DNA of 58,129 nt, from contig OMZG01000014.1 of NCBI GenBank assembly GCA_900315505.1, positions 1-58,129 of the forward strand, read 5' to 3'. The notes under the pieces are model-generated. The model did not search any database, was not told the DNA's origin, and was given only the letters and a program-made list of their open reading frames with translations. Source of the stretch: an uncultured Lachnospiraceae bacterium (lineage in GTDB: Bacteria > Bacillota > Clostridia > Lachnospirales > Lachnospiraceae). Shown one piece after another: positions 25,985 through 35,009 of this stretch. Positions within the stretch are counted from its first letter, which is position 1, and every line of letters starts with the position of its first letter. The position numbers and the translations under genes were made by a program.

Positions 25985-27399
25985 CGATAAACAGGTACAC
26001 AGGCAAGACAAAAGAAGAGGCGATAAATCAAGCAAAGGAGGACCTGGGTCCTTCTACAGTCATAATGAACGTCCGGGAGATCCGTCCCGGGGGTATTTTT
26101 GGCATATTCAGGAAAAGCACCTATGAGGTGACAGCAGCCATAGAGGATGATTACAAGAATGAGGATACTGCTGAGAAAAAGCCTCCCTTCACTGTAGAGA
26201 AAAAGTCAAAGGAGGCCGGAGAGACTAATTTTTCTGCGGTTGCAGATGAAAAGATCGATCTTGCGACTCCGCTTCCTCCTGTAGCATCACATACATCTGC
26301 TATCGACCAGTACAGAAAACAGGAGAAATCAGCAGAGAAGCAGTCTGCCGGTTCTGATATTGATGCAGACGAGCTGAAGAGCGTATTCGATGAGGTATCA
26401 AAGGTGATAAAGGCTCCCTCAGAGAGAAAAGAGGATGAGCCTAAGAAGCCGGAGCAGAAGGAATTCATACCGCTCAGTGCCCAGGCTGCCCTAGCTCATA
26501 ATGAAGAGAAGAGGCCTGCTCCTGCACCGAAGCCAGCACAGCCTGAGAAAAAGCTAAAGACTCAGGAAAATGAGTTTTCAGGAAAAGGTGCCGGAGATTA
26601 TCTCGGCTTTACCAGAATGCTTTATAATACTCTCGTCGATCATGAGGTGGACGAGATATATATCAATGCGCTTCTCAGTGATATAGATACGATGATTGAA
26701 GCAGGCAACAGCATAGATTATCTGATATCCAACGTATATCAGAAGATGGTCCTGAAGACCGGTCAGCCGCAGCAGATTTCTCTCAATGAGGATACAGGAT
26801 ATCCGGCAGTTGTCTTTCTTGTAGGGCCTACCGGAGTTGGAAAGACGACAACGCTTGCCAAGCTTGCAAGCTCATATAAGGTCAATCAGAAGAAGAAGGT
26901 AGCCTTTCTTACCGCAGATACCTACAGGATTGCTGCTACTAAGCAGCTGGCTGTATATGCGGATATTCTTGATGTGTCATCGACGGTCCTTATGACACCT
27001 GATGATATCGTGCCGGCCTTAGGCAAGAGCAGGGAAAATGATGTCGTATTTGTGGACACTGTCGGCTTTTCACATACGAATGACAAGCAGAGACAGACTC
27101 TCGCGAAGCTTCTGTCGCTGGTGCCTGAGAAGTACAAGGCACAGATATACCTGGTGCTTTCGGCTACCACCAAGTATAATGATCTGAAGAAAATAGTTGA
27201 TGCATATAGTGAGTTTACCGATTTCTCACTGCTTTTTACAAAGCTTGACGAGACAGCTGATTATGGAAATCTGTACAACATCCGTCAGTACTGCGGCAAG
27301 AGCCTTTCATATATTACGAACGGTCAGAATGTCCCTGAGGATTTTGCGGTACTGGATCCACAGAAGCTGGTAAAAAATCTTCTTGGAGGTAGTGACTAA
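25981..27399 (+). CDS. flhF: Flagellar SRP-like GTPase FlhF
   Basis: FlhF is an SRP-family GTPase that sets flagellar position or number together with FlhG. The 472-residue protein has an N-terminal basic/B region opening MTINRYTGKTKEEAINQAKE, a Glu/Pro/Lys-rich linker (about 55-200) and an NG GTPase domain. In that domain the P-loop GPTGVGKTT lies at about 282-290, with DTYRIAATKQL and DTVGFSHTND after it. The start overlaps the flhA stop (ATGA); its last base is the first base of the flhG ATG. Confidence 0.95.
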   Translation: MTINRYTGKTKEEAINQAKEDLGPSTVIMNVREIRPGGIFGIFRKSTYEVTAAIEDDYKNEDTAEKKPPFTVEKKSKEAGETNFSAVADEKIDLATPLPPVASHTSAIDQYRKQEKSAEKQSAGSDIDADELKSVFDEVSKVIKAPSERKEDEPKKPEQKEFIPLSAQAALAHNEEKRPAPAPKPAQPEKKLKTQENEFSGKGAGDYLGFTRMLYNTLVDHEVDEIYINALLSDIDTMIEAGNSIDYLISNVYQKMVLKTGQPQQISLNEDTGYPAVVFLVGPTGVGKTTTLAKLASSYKVNQKKKVAFLTADTYRIAATKQLAVYADILDVSSTVLMTPDDIVPALGKSRENDVVFVDTVGFSHTNDKQRQTLAKLLSLVPEKYKAQIYLVLSATTKYNDLKKIVDAYSEFTDFSLLFTKLDETADYGNLYNIRQYCGKSLSYITNGQNVPEDFAVLDPQKLVKNLLGGSD

Positions 27400-28268
27400 T
27401 GGATCAGGCAGAAGGGTTAAGAAATGTAATAAAATCCCAGAACCAGCGGGATATTTCGTCTGCCAGAGTCATCACTGTCACAAGCGGAAAGGGTGGCGTC
27501 GGCAAATCGAATCTGGCTGTCAATCTGGCAGTTAATTTTACAAAAATGGGAAAAAAGGTCATCATTTTCGATGCAGACTTCGGTCTGGCAAATGTCGAGG
27601 TGATGTTCAATACCCTGCCAAAACATAATCTGAGTGATGTGGTATTCAAGGGACATCAGCTCTCGGACGTGATCACGGAGGGGCCGATGGATATAGGCTT
27701 CATATCAGCGGGAAGCGGGATAATGTCGCTTAACGATCTGAGTGAGGATCAGGTTCATCTGCTTGTTCGTTCACTGCGACAGCTGTCAGGATTATGCGAT
27801 ATCATTATAGTAGATACAGGCGCCGGGATTTCGAAGCATGTAATGGATTTTGTGGTTTCGTCTCCGGAGATCCTGCTGGTAGCAACACCGGATCCGAGCT
27901 CCATTACGGATTCTTATTCCATACTCAAGGCACTTTTCCTGAATCCCTTATACAATAAGGAGTTCAGCAAGGTAGGGATAGTTGCGAACCGTATAAAGAG
28001 CGAGAGTGATGGCGACAAGGTATATGAGAGACTCGATTCTGTAGTGAGCCAGTTTCTCGGGACACATGTGGATTTTGCAGGTACGGTTCCTCAGGACTCA
28101 GCGCTTGAGAAAGCGGTCAGGGCCCAGAAGATAGTGAGCATAGCTTATCCACAGTCGAAGAGCGCAAAGAGCTTTGCTGATATAGCACACAGGCTCATGG
28201 ATGATGAACCATCGATCAACAGGAGCTTTTCAATCAGGACGATTTTTGAAAGCTTCATGCGGAAGTAG
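27399..28268 (+). CDS. flhG: Flagellar number regulator FlhG (MinD-like ATPase)
   Basis: FlhG (YlxH) is a ParA/MinD-family ATPase that stimulates FlhF GTPase and limits flagellar number. The 289-residue protein has the deviant Walker A SGKGGVGKSN at about 28-37, DADFGLANVEVMF at about 60-72, and DTGAGIS. The basic C-terminal tail may be the membrane-targeting helix. The N-terminal start MDQAEGLRNVIKSQNQ resembles the FlhF-activating DQAxxLR motif. Confidence 0.94.
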   Translation: MDQAEGLRNVIKSQNQRDISSARVITVTSGKGGVGKSNLAVNLAVNFTKMGKKVIIFDADFGLANVEVMFNTLPKHNLSDVVFKGHQLSDVITEGPMDIGFISAGSGIMSLNDLSEDQVHLLVRSLRQLSGLCDIIIVDTGAGISKHVMDFVVSSPEILLVATPDPSSITDSYSILKALFLNPLYNKEFSKVGIVANRIKSESDGDKVYERLDSVVSQFLGTHVDFAGTVPQDSALEKAVRAQKIVSIAYPQSKSAKSFADIAHRLMDDEPSINRSFSIRTIFESFMRK

Positions 28269-28276
28269 GGACGAAC

Positions 28277-29032
28277 ATGACTTCTAAGGATTTAAAGGCC
28301 GGGTGCAAGGTAACGATCGCCATTACACAGCAGGCTGCAAGACAACAGAATTACGGAACTGAGAAGGCTACAAGATATCTTTCTGAAATCTTTGATATAA
28401 AAAATGATGGTACGCTTGTCATGCCGGCGCCTATTCTTCATACGCGGCTTGTGATGCTAAGCACGAAGCTTCGTTATGATTTTATGTTTTCGACAGATGA
28501 CGGATTTCTGATCGCTCATGGCAGTATTCTCAGTCATTACAGGCGGGGCAATTTTTACCTGATGGATGTAGTGCTCACTTCACCGCTGGAGAGATTCCAG
28601 AGAAGGGAATACTTCCGTCTGGACTGTTCTCTGCCGGCTACATGCATGGCCCTTGGCGATGAGAGCTTTGACCCTTTGCAGATAACTGATATCCGGAAAT
28701 ATCTTCTTGAGAATGTGCCTGACTATGTCAGGATGACAGAAGGCACCATACTTAATATAAGCGGTGGCGGAGCACTGTATATGACGGGGCGTGATTTCAG
28801 CGGGACAGAATTCATTCTGCTGAGGATCGTGCTTCACGAGGGCGATGGAAATACAAGACAGGATTCTATTGATATAATCGGACGGATACTGGAGCAGACA
28901 AGGAATAATGACACGGGAAACTACCGTTACAGGATCATGTTTGTATTCAGGAATCCGAGATTCAGAGAAAAGATTGTACAGTATGTATTTGAGGAACAGA
29001 GAAGACTTCGAAAGAAGGAGCAGGGAATCTAA
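28277..29032 (+). CDS. PilZ-domain flagellar brake protein (YcgR/YpfB-like)
   Basis: The 251-residue protein has an N-terminal YcgR-like barrel (about 1-110) and a PilZ domain. The PilZ domain carries both c-di-GMP contacts: RREYFR at about 112-117 and NISGGG at about 159-164. Such proteins bind c-di-GMP and slow or stop the motor by touching MotA, FliG or FliM. Its place between flhG and cheB supports a motility role. This is the only c-di-GMP effector seen in the window. Confidence 0.85.
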   Translation: MTSKDLKAGCKVTIAITQQAARQQNYGTEKATRYLSEIFDIKNDGTLVMPAPILHTRLVMLSTKLRYDFMFSTDDGFLIAHGSILSHYRRGNFYLMDVVLTSPLERFQRREYFRLDCSLPATCMALGDESFDPLQITDIRKYLLENVPDYVRMTEGTILNISGGGALYMTGRDFSGTEFILLRIVLHEGDGNTRQDSIDIIGRILEQTRNNDTGNYRYRIMFVFRNPRFREKIVQYVFEEQRRLRKKEQGI

Positions 29033-30082
29033 ATGTTAAATGTTCTTGTAGTAGATGACTCTGCACTCATGAGAAAAAGAATGTGTGATATAATCGATTT
29101 AGTACCGCAGTTTACCGTTGCAGATACAGCCCGCGACGGTAAAAGCGCACTTGAACTATTATCACACAACAGCTACGACTGCATGGTGATGAATGTTTAC
29201 CTGTGTGACGGAAGCGGGATTGATGTCCTGAAGAAGCTGAAGGATCAGGGTAGGCATATACCGGTGATAGCCATTTCATCAGCAGTCAGAGAAGACCGTG
29301 AGATGACGATCTATGCTCTGGAGGCCGGTGCGGTCGAGGTAGTCGTGAGACCATACAGGTTTTCAGATTCCGCTGAGACCGAGAAGTTCCGAAGGAGCCT
29401 TGTGAATGCGCTTCGCGCAGTTGCAGACGGCAGCAGGAATACGAGGAATCACCTCTCGGGTACAGGAAGTGGTATGGATGAAGACAGAAGGAAGGTATCG
29501 AACAGATACAGTCTTGTGGCTATTGCCTGCTCTACAGGCGGGCCTCAGGCTCTGAACCGGATGATACCTATGCTTCCGGCTCATCTCGGAGTACCAGTGG
29601 TAATAGTACAGCACATGCCGGAAGGCTTTACGGCATCTCTTGCGGACCGTATCGATTCAGAGTCGAGAGTGGCCGTAAGGGAAGCAATGAATGATGAGGT
29701 GCTTCTTCCTGACTGCGTATATATCGCACCGGGAGGCAGGCATTTTACCATCAGGGAAGACAGGACAGGCAGGATGCAGGCTCATGTATATGATGCTCCG
29801 CCGGTCCACAATCTACGGCCGTGCGCGGATGTGATGTATGAGTCACTGTGTAGTATCTCGCATGACAATATCTTATGTGTGGTACTTACAGGCATGGGCG
29901 CTGACGGTACAGATGGCATTTCAAAGCTTAAGAAATGCAAGCACATTTACACGATCACTCAGGATGAAGGCTCCTGTGTGGTATATGGCATGCCCAGATC
30001 CGTTAAGGAAAAGGGCCTGTCAGATGAAACAGTACCTATTACGGAGATAGCAAGAGCTATCAGCAAGGAACTGGGGGTTTAA
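29033..30082 (+). CDS. cheB: Chemotaxis methylesterase CheB with degenerate receiver domain
   Basis: CheB removes methyl groups from chemoreceptors and deamidates Gln. The C-terminal esterase domain (about 160-349) keeps the catalytic Ser (CSTGGP), His (QHMPEG) and Asp (TGMGADG). The N-terminal receiver (1-115) keeps the acidic pair D8-D9, but the phospho-acceptor Asp is Asn54 (CMVMNVYLCDG, codon AAT) and the conserved Lys is Arg106 (VVVRPY). It should not be phosphorylated in the normal way, so the usual CheA-P control is probably lost. It abuts the PilZ gene; SD AAGGAG. No cheR is present in the window. Confidence 0.92.
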   Translation: MLNVLVVDDSALMRKRMCDIIDLVPQFTVADTARDGKSALELLSHNSYDCMVMNVYLCDGSGIDVLKKLKDQGRHIPVIAISSAVREDREMTIYALEAGAVEVVVRPYRFSDSAETEKFRRSLVNALRAVADGSRNTRNHLSGTGSGMDEDRRKVSNRYSLVAIACSTGGPQALNRMIPMLPAHLGVPVVIVQHMPEGFTASLADRIDSESRVAVREAMNDEVLLPDCVYIAPGGRHFTIREDRTGRMQAHVYDAPPVHNLRPCADVMYESLCSISHDNILCVVLTGMGADGTDGISKLKKCKHIYTITQDEGSCVVYGMPRSVKEKGLSDETVPITEIARAISKELGV

Positions 30083-30086
30083 ACCA

Positions 30087-32213
30087 ATGGATGTAGGACA
30101 GTATCTTGACATTTTTATTGATGAGGCTAATGAGCATATTCAGGCTTTGTCAGACAACATCATGATCCTTGAGAAGGAGCCTGAGAACAAGGATGTCATC
30201 AATGAGATCTTCCGTGCAGCCCACTCACTGAAGGGTATGGCCGGCACGATGGGTTTCAAGAAGATGCAGCATCTGACTCATGACATGGAGAATGTGTTCT
30301 CAGAGATCAGAAATGATACGATCAAGGTGAATTCGAACCTGATCGATATCCTTTTTGACTGTCTCGATGCGATCGAGGCTTATGTCGACACGATTAAGCA
30401 GACCTCTAATGAGGGCGACGAGGACAATGCCGCTCTTATCAAGCGTCTGAATGATTTCCTTGCAGATGGCAAGGATGCAGGCGATGGAAGCGGAGAGCCG
30501 GCACCTTCAGAGGATGCAAAGGCCGAGGAGCAGGCAAAGGAAGAGGCTGCCGATGCCAAGGATGCATACAGGCAGATCAGACTCGAGGAGAACGATATCA
30601 AGACTCTCGAGGAGAATCAGTCCTCAGGAATGAATCTGTATGGGTTCACTGTTCATGTACAGAAGGAATGTATGCTGAAGGCAGCAAGAGCTTTCCTTGT
30701 ATATAAGGCAGTAGAGGATTTCGGTGAGATCCTTATCTATTCACCGAGCTCACAGGATATCGAGGATGAAAAGTTTGATCTCGCATTTTCATTTATCCTC
30801 GCTTCTCCACAGGAGCTCGACCCGATAAAGAAGGCAGTTGAGATTGTATCAGAGATAGAGTCTGTAGACTGCGATAAGGTAACTCCTGATATGTTCAGGA
30901 TTCCTGATGCTTCAGCTGAGACAGAAGCTGCTCCGGCAGAGGCTCCTAAGGAAGAGGCCAAGGCTCCTGCATCAGCGCCGGCAGCAAAGGCTCCGGCAAA
31001 GAAGGATGCCAAGAAGAAGCAGACGGTCAATAAGCCTGTTACGGCCCGTACGGTCCGTGTAGATATAGAGAAGCTTGATGCACTGATGAATCAGGTATCA
31101 GAGCTTATCATAGCAAAGAATTCACTGGTAGCCCTCAGTGCCCAGGAGACAGCCAGCAACGGTCAGGATCAGGGTACGAGACAGACCTTCCAGGAACAGA
31201 TAGAATATCTCGAGCGTATCACGACAACTCTTCATGAATCAGTCATGAAGGTACGAATGGTACCTATTGAGAACACAGTCAACAAGTTCCCTCGTATGAT
31301 CAGAGATCTCTCCAGAAGACTCAAGAAGCCTATGGAGCTCGTGATGACAGGTGAAGATACAGAGCTTGACCGTACAGTAGTAGACCAGATCGGTGATCCT
31401 CTCCAGCATCTGCTGCGTAATTCAGCAGATCACGGTATTGAGGCTCCTGAGGTCAGAAAGGCTGCAGGAAAGCCTGAGACAGGCCAGATCTTCCTCAATG
31501 CATATCAGGAAGGAAACAACGTCATCATCCAGGTCGGTGATGATGGTGCCGGTATCGATACAGAGGCAGTAAAGCAGAAGGCTATTGAGAGAGGTCTTGT
31601 ATCCGAGGAGGATGCAGAGAATCTGACAAAGAAGGATATCATTGATTTCCTGTTCATGCCAAGCTTCTCAATGTCAAAGGTTGTTACCGATATCTCAGGA
31701 CGTGGTGTAGGACTCGATGTAGTAAAGAGTAATATCGAGGCACTTGGCGGAGATGTAGAAGTAAAGTCAGAGCTTGGCAAGGGTTCTACCTTTACCATCA
31801 GGCTTCCTCTTACACTCGCTATCATTCAGGCCCTTATGGTTCAGGTAAGAGACGAGAAGTATGCAATAGCCCTCGCAAGCATCATGAATATCGAGAATAT
31901 TGCAGTTTCAGATATCAAGTACGTTCAGGCGAAGGAGGTAATTTATCTCAGAGGACTGGTAATACCTCTTGTTCACCTTGATGAGGTACTTGATTGCAAG
32001 CCTAGAGAGGACAAGCCGGACAATCTGATAGTTGTCATTGTCAAGAAGGGCGAAAGCTATGCCGGCCTTGTGGTTGACAGCCTGATAGGACAGCAGGAAA
32101 TCGTTATCAAGTCTCTCGGCAAGGTAATGGATAATAACAAGATGATAAGCGGAGCTACAATCCTGGGTGATGGTGATGTAGCTATGATCCTTGATTCAAA
32201 TGCAATGTTCTAA
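30087..32213 (+). CDS. cheA: Chemotaxis histidine kinase CheA
   Basis: CheA passes phosphate from receptors to CheY. The 708-residue protein has an HPt domain with His46 in AAHSLKGMAGTMGF, a CheY-binding P2 region at about 185-270 and an Ala/Pro/Lys-rich linker. The dimerisation helix begins VRVDIEKLDALMNQVSELII. The ATPase domain has the N box NSADHGIEAPEVR and GDDGAGID, and a CheW-like domain closes the protein (about 580-708). It follows cheB by 4 bases. P2 is retained although CheB in this cluster has a dead receiver, so CheY is the likely partner. Confidence 0.96.
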   Translation: MDVGQYLDIFIDEANEHIQALSDNIMILEKEPENKDVINEIFRAAHSLKGMAGTMGFKKMQHLTHDMENVFSEIRNDTIKVNSNLIDILFDCLDAIEAYVDTIKQTSNEGDEDNAALIKRLNDFLADGKDAGDGSGEPAPSEDAKAEEQAKEEAADAKDAYRQIRLEENDIKTLEENQSSGMNLYGFTVHVQKECMLKAARAFLVYKAVEDFGEILIYSPSSQDIEDEKFDLAFSFILASPQELDPIKKAVEIVSEIESVDCDKVTPDMFRIPDASAETEAAPAEAPKEEAKAPASAPAAKAPAKKDAKKKQTVNKPVTARTVRVDIEKLDALMNQVSELIIAKNSLVALSAQETASNGQDQGTRQTFQEQIEYLERITTTLHESVMKVRMVPIENTVNKFPRMIRDLSRRLKKPMELVMTGEDTELDRTVVDQIGDPLQHLLRNSADHGIEAPEVRKAAGKPETGQIFLNAYQEGNNVIIQVGDDGAGIDTEAVKQKAIERGLVSEEDAENLTKKDIIDFLFMPSFSMSKVVTDISGRGVGLDVVKSNIEALGGDVEVKSELGKGSTFTIRLPLTLAIIQALMVQVRDEKYAIALASIMNIENIAVSDIKYVQAKEVIYLRGLVIPLVHLDEVLDCKPREDKPDNLIVVIVKKGESYAGLVVDSLIGQQEIVIKSLGKVMDNNKMISGATILGDGDVAMILDSNAMF

Positions 32214-32227
32214 GGGGGTGACAACTC

Positions 32228-32716
32228 ATGGAAAATAATAAGAATGAGATCAGGCACAAAGATACAGGCAATGTAGTTGATGAAGAGAAGAAGCAGTACA
32301 TTGTAATAAAGATAGGCGATGAGAAGTACGGTATCGATATTTCATACGTAGATAATATCGTCCGTATGCAGAAGATCACAAGAGTTCCGAAGGTTCAGTA
32401 CCATTATGTGGGCGTGATCAATCTTCGTGGTGAAGTCGTTCCGGTGATGTCCGTCAGAAGAAAGATGGGACTCGGAGATGATGTGATCACGAACAAGACG
32501 AGAATAGTCATCCTGAAGCTTGAGGACCTGGGATTTGTAGGAATCCTTGTCGATGAGGTGAAGGAAGTAATTGCACTTGGCGAATCCGAGATCAACCGCA
32601 ATATCAAGACGACCCACAAGCCTGATTCCATGTTCATCAATGGTATCGGAACCACAGGTGATGATCTGATATCTATTTTTGATATTTCTGCGATCATGGA
32701 TGATCCTAAGTCATGA
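32228..32716 (+). CDS. cheW: Chemotaxis coupling protein CheW
   Basis: CheW links receptors to CheA in the signalling array. The 162-residue product is a single CheW barrel with KQYIVIKIGDEKYGIDISYV at its start and VINLRGEVVPVMSVRRKMG in the middle. A charged 22-residue N-terminal lead precedes the fold. SD GGGGGTGA lies before the ATG, 14 bases after the cheA stop. Confidence 0.95.
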   Translation: MENNKNEIRHKDTGNVVDEEKKQYIVIKIGDEKYGIDISYVDNIVRMQKITRVPKVQYHYVGVINLRGEVVPVMSVRRKMGLGDDVITNKTRIVILKLEDLGFVGILVDEVKEVIALGESEINRNIKTTHKPDSMFINGIGTTGDDLISIFDISAIMDDPKS

Positions 32717-32737
32717 TTTTTCAGGAAGTGATAATAA

Positions 32738-33358
32738 ATGAATAAAATGTCATTAGAGCAGATCAACAAGATGTACCCTGATGTACTTACAGAGATAGGT
32801 AATATCGGTGCAGGCAACGCGACTACTGCCGTTGCCAATATGCTCAATGTCAAGATAAATATGAGCGTTCCCCATGTGGAGCTGACTCCAGTAGAGAAGA
32901 TCGTAAGTGCCATAGGCTCTGAGGATGAGGTCGTTGTAGGGATCATGCTTGGGGTAGAGAACGATATCACCGGTAGCATGATGTTCCTTATGGATCTGCC
33001 ATCTGCACATCATCTTGTCAACAGGCTCATGATGAGAGACCCGGATTACAACGGTGATTTCGATGAGATGGATCTGTCGGCTATCAAGGAGATAGGAAAT
33101 ATCATAGCAGGTGCATATCTGTCGGCTCTGTCAGGACTCACGAATCTAAAGATTACTCCTACAGTGCCGTATGTAGCAATAGATATGGCAGGAGCCATAC
33201 TTTCCGTTCCGGCAATACAGTTCGGAATGGTTGGTGACAATGCTCTTATGATAAAGACAGAGATGGGCGATGATTTGGACATTTCCGGATATTATATCCT
33301 GATGCCGGAGGGAGATTCATACCAGAAGATTCTGAAGGCCCTGGGACTTCCGGTATAA
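32738..33358 (+). CDS. cheC: CheY-P phosphatase CheC
   Basis: CheC dephosphorylates CheY-P and binds CheD. The 206-residue protein has both pseudo-symmetric active-site helices: EIGNIGAGNATTAVANML at about 16-33 and EIGNIIAGAYLSALSGLT at about 115-132. Each keeps the Glu and Asn used for catalysis. Together with FliY this gives two CheY-P phosphatases in one operon, as in B. subtilis. SD AGGAAGTG precedes the ATG. Confidence 0.95.
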   Translation: MNKMSLEQINKMYPDVLTEIGNIGAGNATTAVANMLNVKINMSVPHVELTPVEKIVSAIGSEDEVVVGIMLGVENDITGSMMFLMDLPSAHHLVNRLMMRDPDYNGDFDEMDLSAIKEIGNIIAGAYLSALSGLTNLKITPTVPYVAIDMAGAILSVPAIQFGMVGDNALMIKTEMGDDLDISGYYILMPEGDSYQKILKALGLPV

Positions 33359-33372
33359 GGAGTGGTACAGAG

Positions 33373-33858
33373 TTGGGTGAAATGATAAAAGTGGGGATGG
33401 CCGACCTGAAGGTCTGTCATGCACCAGACAATCTTACAACTATAGGTCTTGGCTCCTGTATCGGAATAGCACTGTATGATCCACTCACCAAGGTGACCGG
33501 GCTTGCACATATCATGCTTCCTGACAGTACACAGATCAGGAATAATTCAAATATCGCAAAGTTTGCAGATACAGGTATTCAGAAGCTTGTGGATGATATG
33601 ATAAAGGCCGGAGCATCAAAGTCAAGGCTTCGTGCCAAGATTGCTGGCGGAGCAAAGATGTTTGAAATTTCCGGTGCTTCAAATGCAATCAATGTCGGCG
33701 AAAGGAATGCCATAGCCAGCAGAGAAAAATTAAAGCAGCTTGGCATACCGCTGATTGCCGAGGACTGTGGCAAGAACTATGGTCGTACGGTTGAATTATA
33801 CAGCGAAAACGGTGATTTTCTGATAAAGGCAGTTGGAAAGACGCCATACAAGATATGA
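33373..33858 (+). CDS. cheD: Chemoreceptor deamidase CheD (TTG start)
   Basis: CheD deamidates Gln residues of chemoreceptors and is regulated by CheC. The 161-residue product has the catalytic Cys29 (GLGSCIGIALYD) and His46 (GLAHIMLP). TTG 33373 is preferred, because AAGGAG at about 33357-33362 is spaced for it; ATG 33382 would have no usable SD. Its end overlaps the next small gene by four bases (ATGA). Confidence 0.93.
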   Translation: MGEMIKVGMADLKVCHAPDNLTTIGLGSCIGIALYDPLTKVTGLAHIMLPDSTQIRNNSNIAKFADTGIQKLVDDMIKAGASKSRLRAKIAGGAKMFEISGASNAINVGERNAIASREKLKQLGIPLIAEDCGKNYGRTVELYSENGDFLIKAVGKTPYKI

Positions 33859-34160
33859 AGTACAACAAACCCAATACAAGACCTGTTCCTATTCTGATCA
33901 CACTGGCAGCAGCAGGTATTTCATGCATAATAAGCATTCTTCAGGGTGCCTCTCTCAGAGAATATGTGATCAGACTGCTTCTGACCGTGATCATATTCGG
34001 AATATTCGGAAGTCTGGTCCGTGTATTTCTTGATATGGGCTTCAGGGCAGATCAGAAGGAAGAAGAAAAAAAGTCTGAAGAGGCTGAGAAGGAATCTGAG
34101 GATGCAGATGATGAGGCCTCAGAGGATCAGGACGGAGACGAGAAAGAAAAGAAAGAATGA
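33855..34160 (+). CDS. Small two-helix membrane protein of the fla/che operon
   Basis: I do not recognise this family. The 101-residue product has two membrane helices (about 12-30 and 38-60) joined by a short loop with LREY, then a strongly acidic cytoplasmic tail of Glu, Asp, Lys and Ser (about 67-101). It overlaps cheD by four bases and ends 11 bases before the fliA start, so it is co-expressed with chemotaxis genes. The SD of fliA overlaps its stop codon. Membrane orientation and role cannot be told from sequence. Confidence 0.75.
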   Translation: MKYNKPNTRPVPILITLAAAGISCIISILQGASLREYVIRLLLTVIIFGIFGSLVRVFLDMGFRADQKEEEKKSEEAEKESEDADDEASEDQDGDEKEKKE

Positions 34161-34171
34161 GGTGAAGGAGA

Positions 34172-34933
34172 TTGGCAGTAAGGTTCAATTCTTCACTCTG
34201 GGATGAATATGCCAAGCATCCATCACAGGCACTCAGAGAGAAGCTCATAATTGAATATTCACCTCTGGTAAAGATAGTTGCCGGAAAGATGAGCATGTAT
34301 CTGGGCAAGAATGTCGAATACGACGATCTGGTAGGATATGGAGTATTCGGACTAATTGATGCCATAGACAAGTTTGATGTCAACAAGGATGTCAAGTTTG
34401 AGACATACGCATCTCTCCGTATCAAGGGCGCGATCCTCGATCAGATCAGAAAGATGGACTGGATTCCGCGCACAATCAGACAGAAGCAGCGCATGTATGA
34501 TGACGCTGTGAAGAATCTCTGGCAGAAGAATGGCAGGGAACCGGATGATGCAGAGATAGCTGAAGAGATGGGGCTTTCAGAGGAAGAGTATATAAGCTTC
34601 ATGTCAGGACTCAAGATGACGAATCTGGTGTCGCTGAATGAATTCATGGAGGCAGGTGGCAATGAACCTGCAATGGATACGAAGCGTAATACCTTCTTTG
34701 AGGAGCCTGAGCAGAAGATATCAAGGGATGAGCTTAAGGAAAAGCTCCAGGAGTCGCTTTTGCTTCTTACAGAGAAGGAGCAGAAGGTCATTCTGATGTA
34801 TTATTATGAGGATATGACACTGAAGGAGATCAGTGAGGTGCTCGATGTCTCTGAATCCAGGGTATCCCAGCTTCATACCCGTGCCCTGCTCAAGATGCGC
34901 AAGACTATGGGAAGTTACATGGATTTATTATAA
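34172..34933 (+). CDS. fliA: Flagellar sigma factor FliA (SigD, sigma-28), TTG start
   Basis: FliA directs RNA polymerase to late flagellar and chemotaxis promoters. The 253-residue protein has region 2 (YDDLVGYGVFGLIDAIDKFD, FETYASLRIKGAILDQIR), region 3 (IPRTIRQKQR) and region 4 (LTEKEQKVILMYYYEDMTLK, SESRVSQLH). TTG 34172 is supported by GAGGTGA at 34159-34165, 6 bases upstream. It closes the fla/che operon, so the operon makes its own late sigma factor. FlgM, its anti-sigma factor, is not in the window. Confidence 0.95.
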   Translation: MAVRFNSSLWDEYAKHPSQALREKLIIEYSPLVKIVAGKMSMYLGKNVEYDDLVGYGVFGLIDAIDKFDVNKDVKFETYASLRIKGAILDQIRKMDWIPRTIRQKQRMYDDAVKNLWQKNGREPDDAEIAEEMGLSEEEYISFMSGLKMTNLVSLNEFMEAGGNEPAMDTKRNTFFEEPEQKISRDELKEKLQESLLLLTEKEQKVILMYYYEDMTLKEISEVLDVSESRVSQLHTRALLKMRKTMGSYMDLL

Positions 34934-34958
34934 ATTCAATGCAATTTTTACAAATGTA

Positions 34959-34967
34959 TGATATAAT
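34959..34967 (+). promoter_or_regulatory. Extended -10 promoter before the FapA gene
   Basis: TGATATAAT (34959-34967) is a perfect extended -10 (TG, one base, TATAAT). The best -35 at 17 bases, ATGCAA (34939-34944), is poor, as is common with extended -10 promoters. It lies in the only gap (76 bases) after fliA and would make the FapA-led genes a separate unit under the vegetative sigma factor. Confidence 0.6.
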
Positions 34968-35009
34968 ATCAAAAGTTTAACAATTCCATTGTAAAGGAGG
35001 CGGTAGTTG

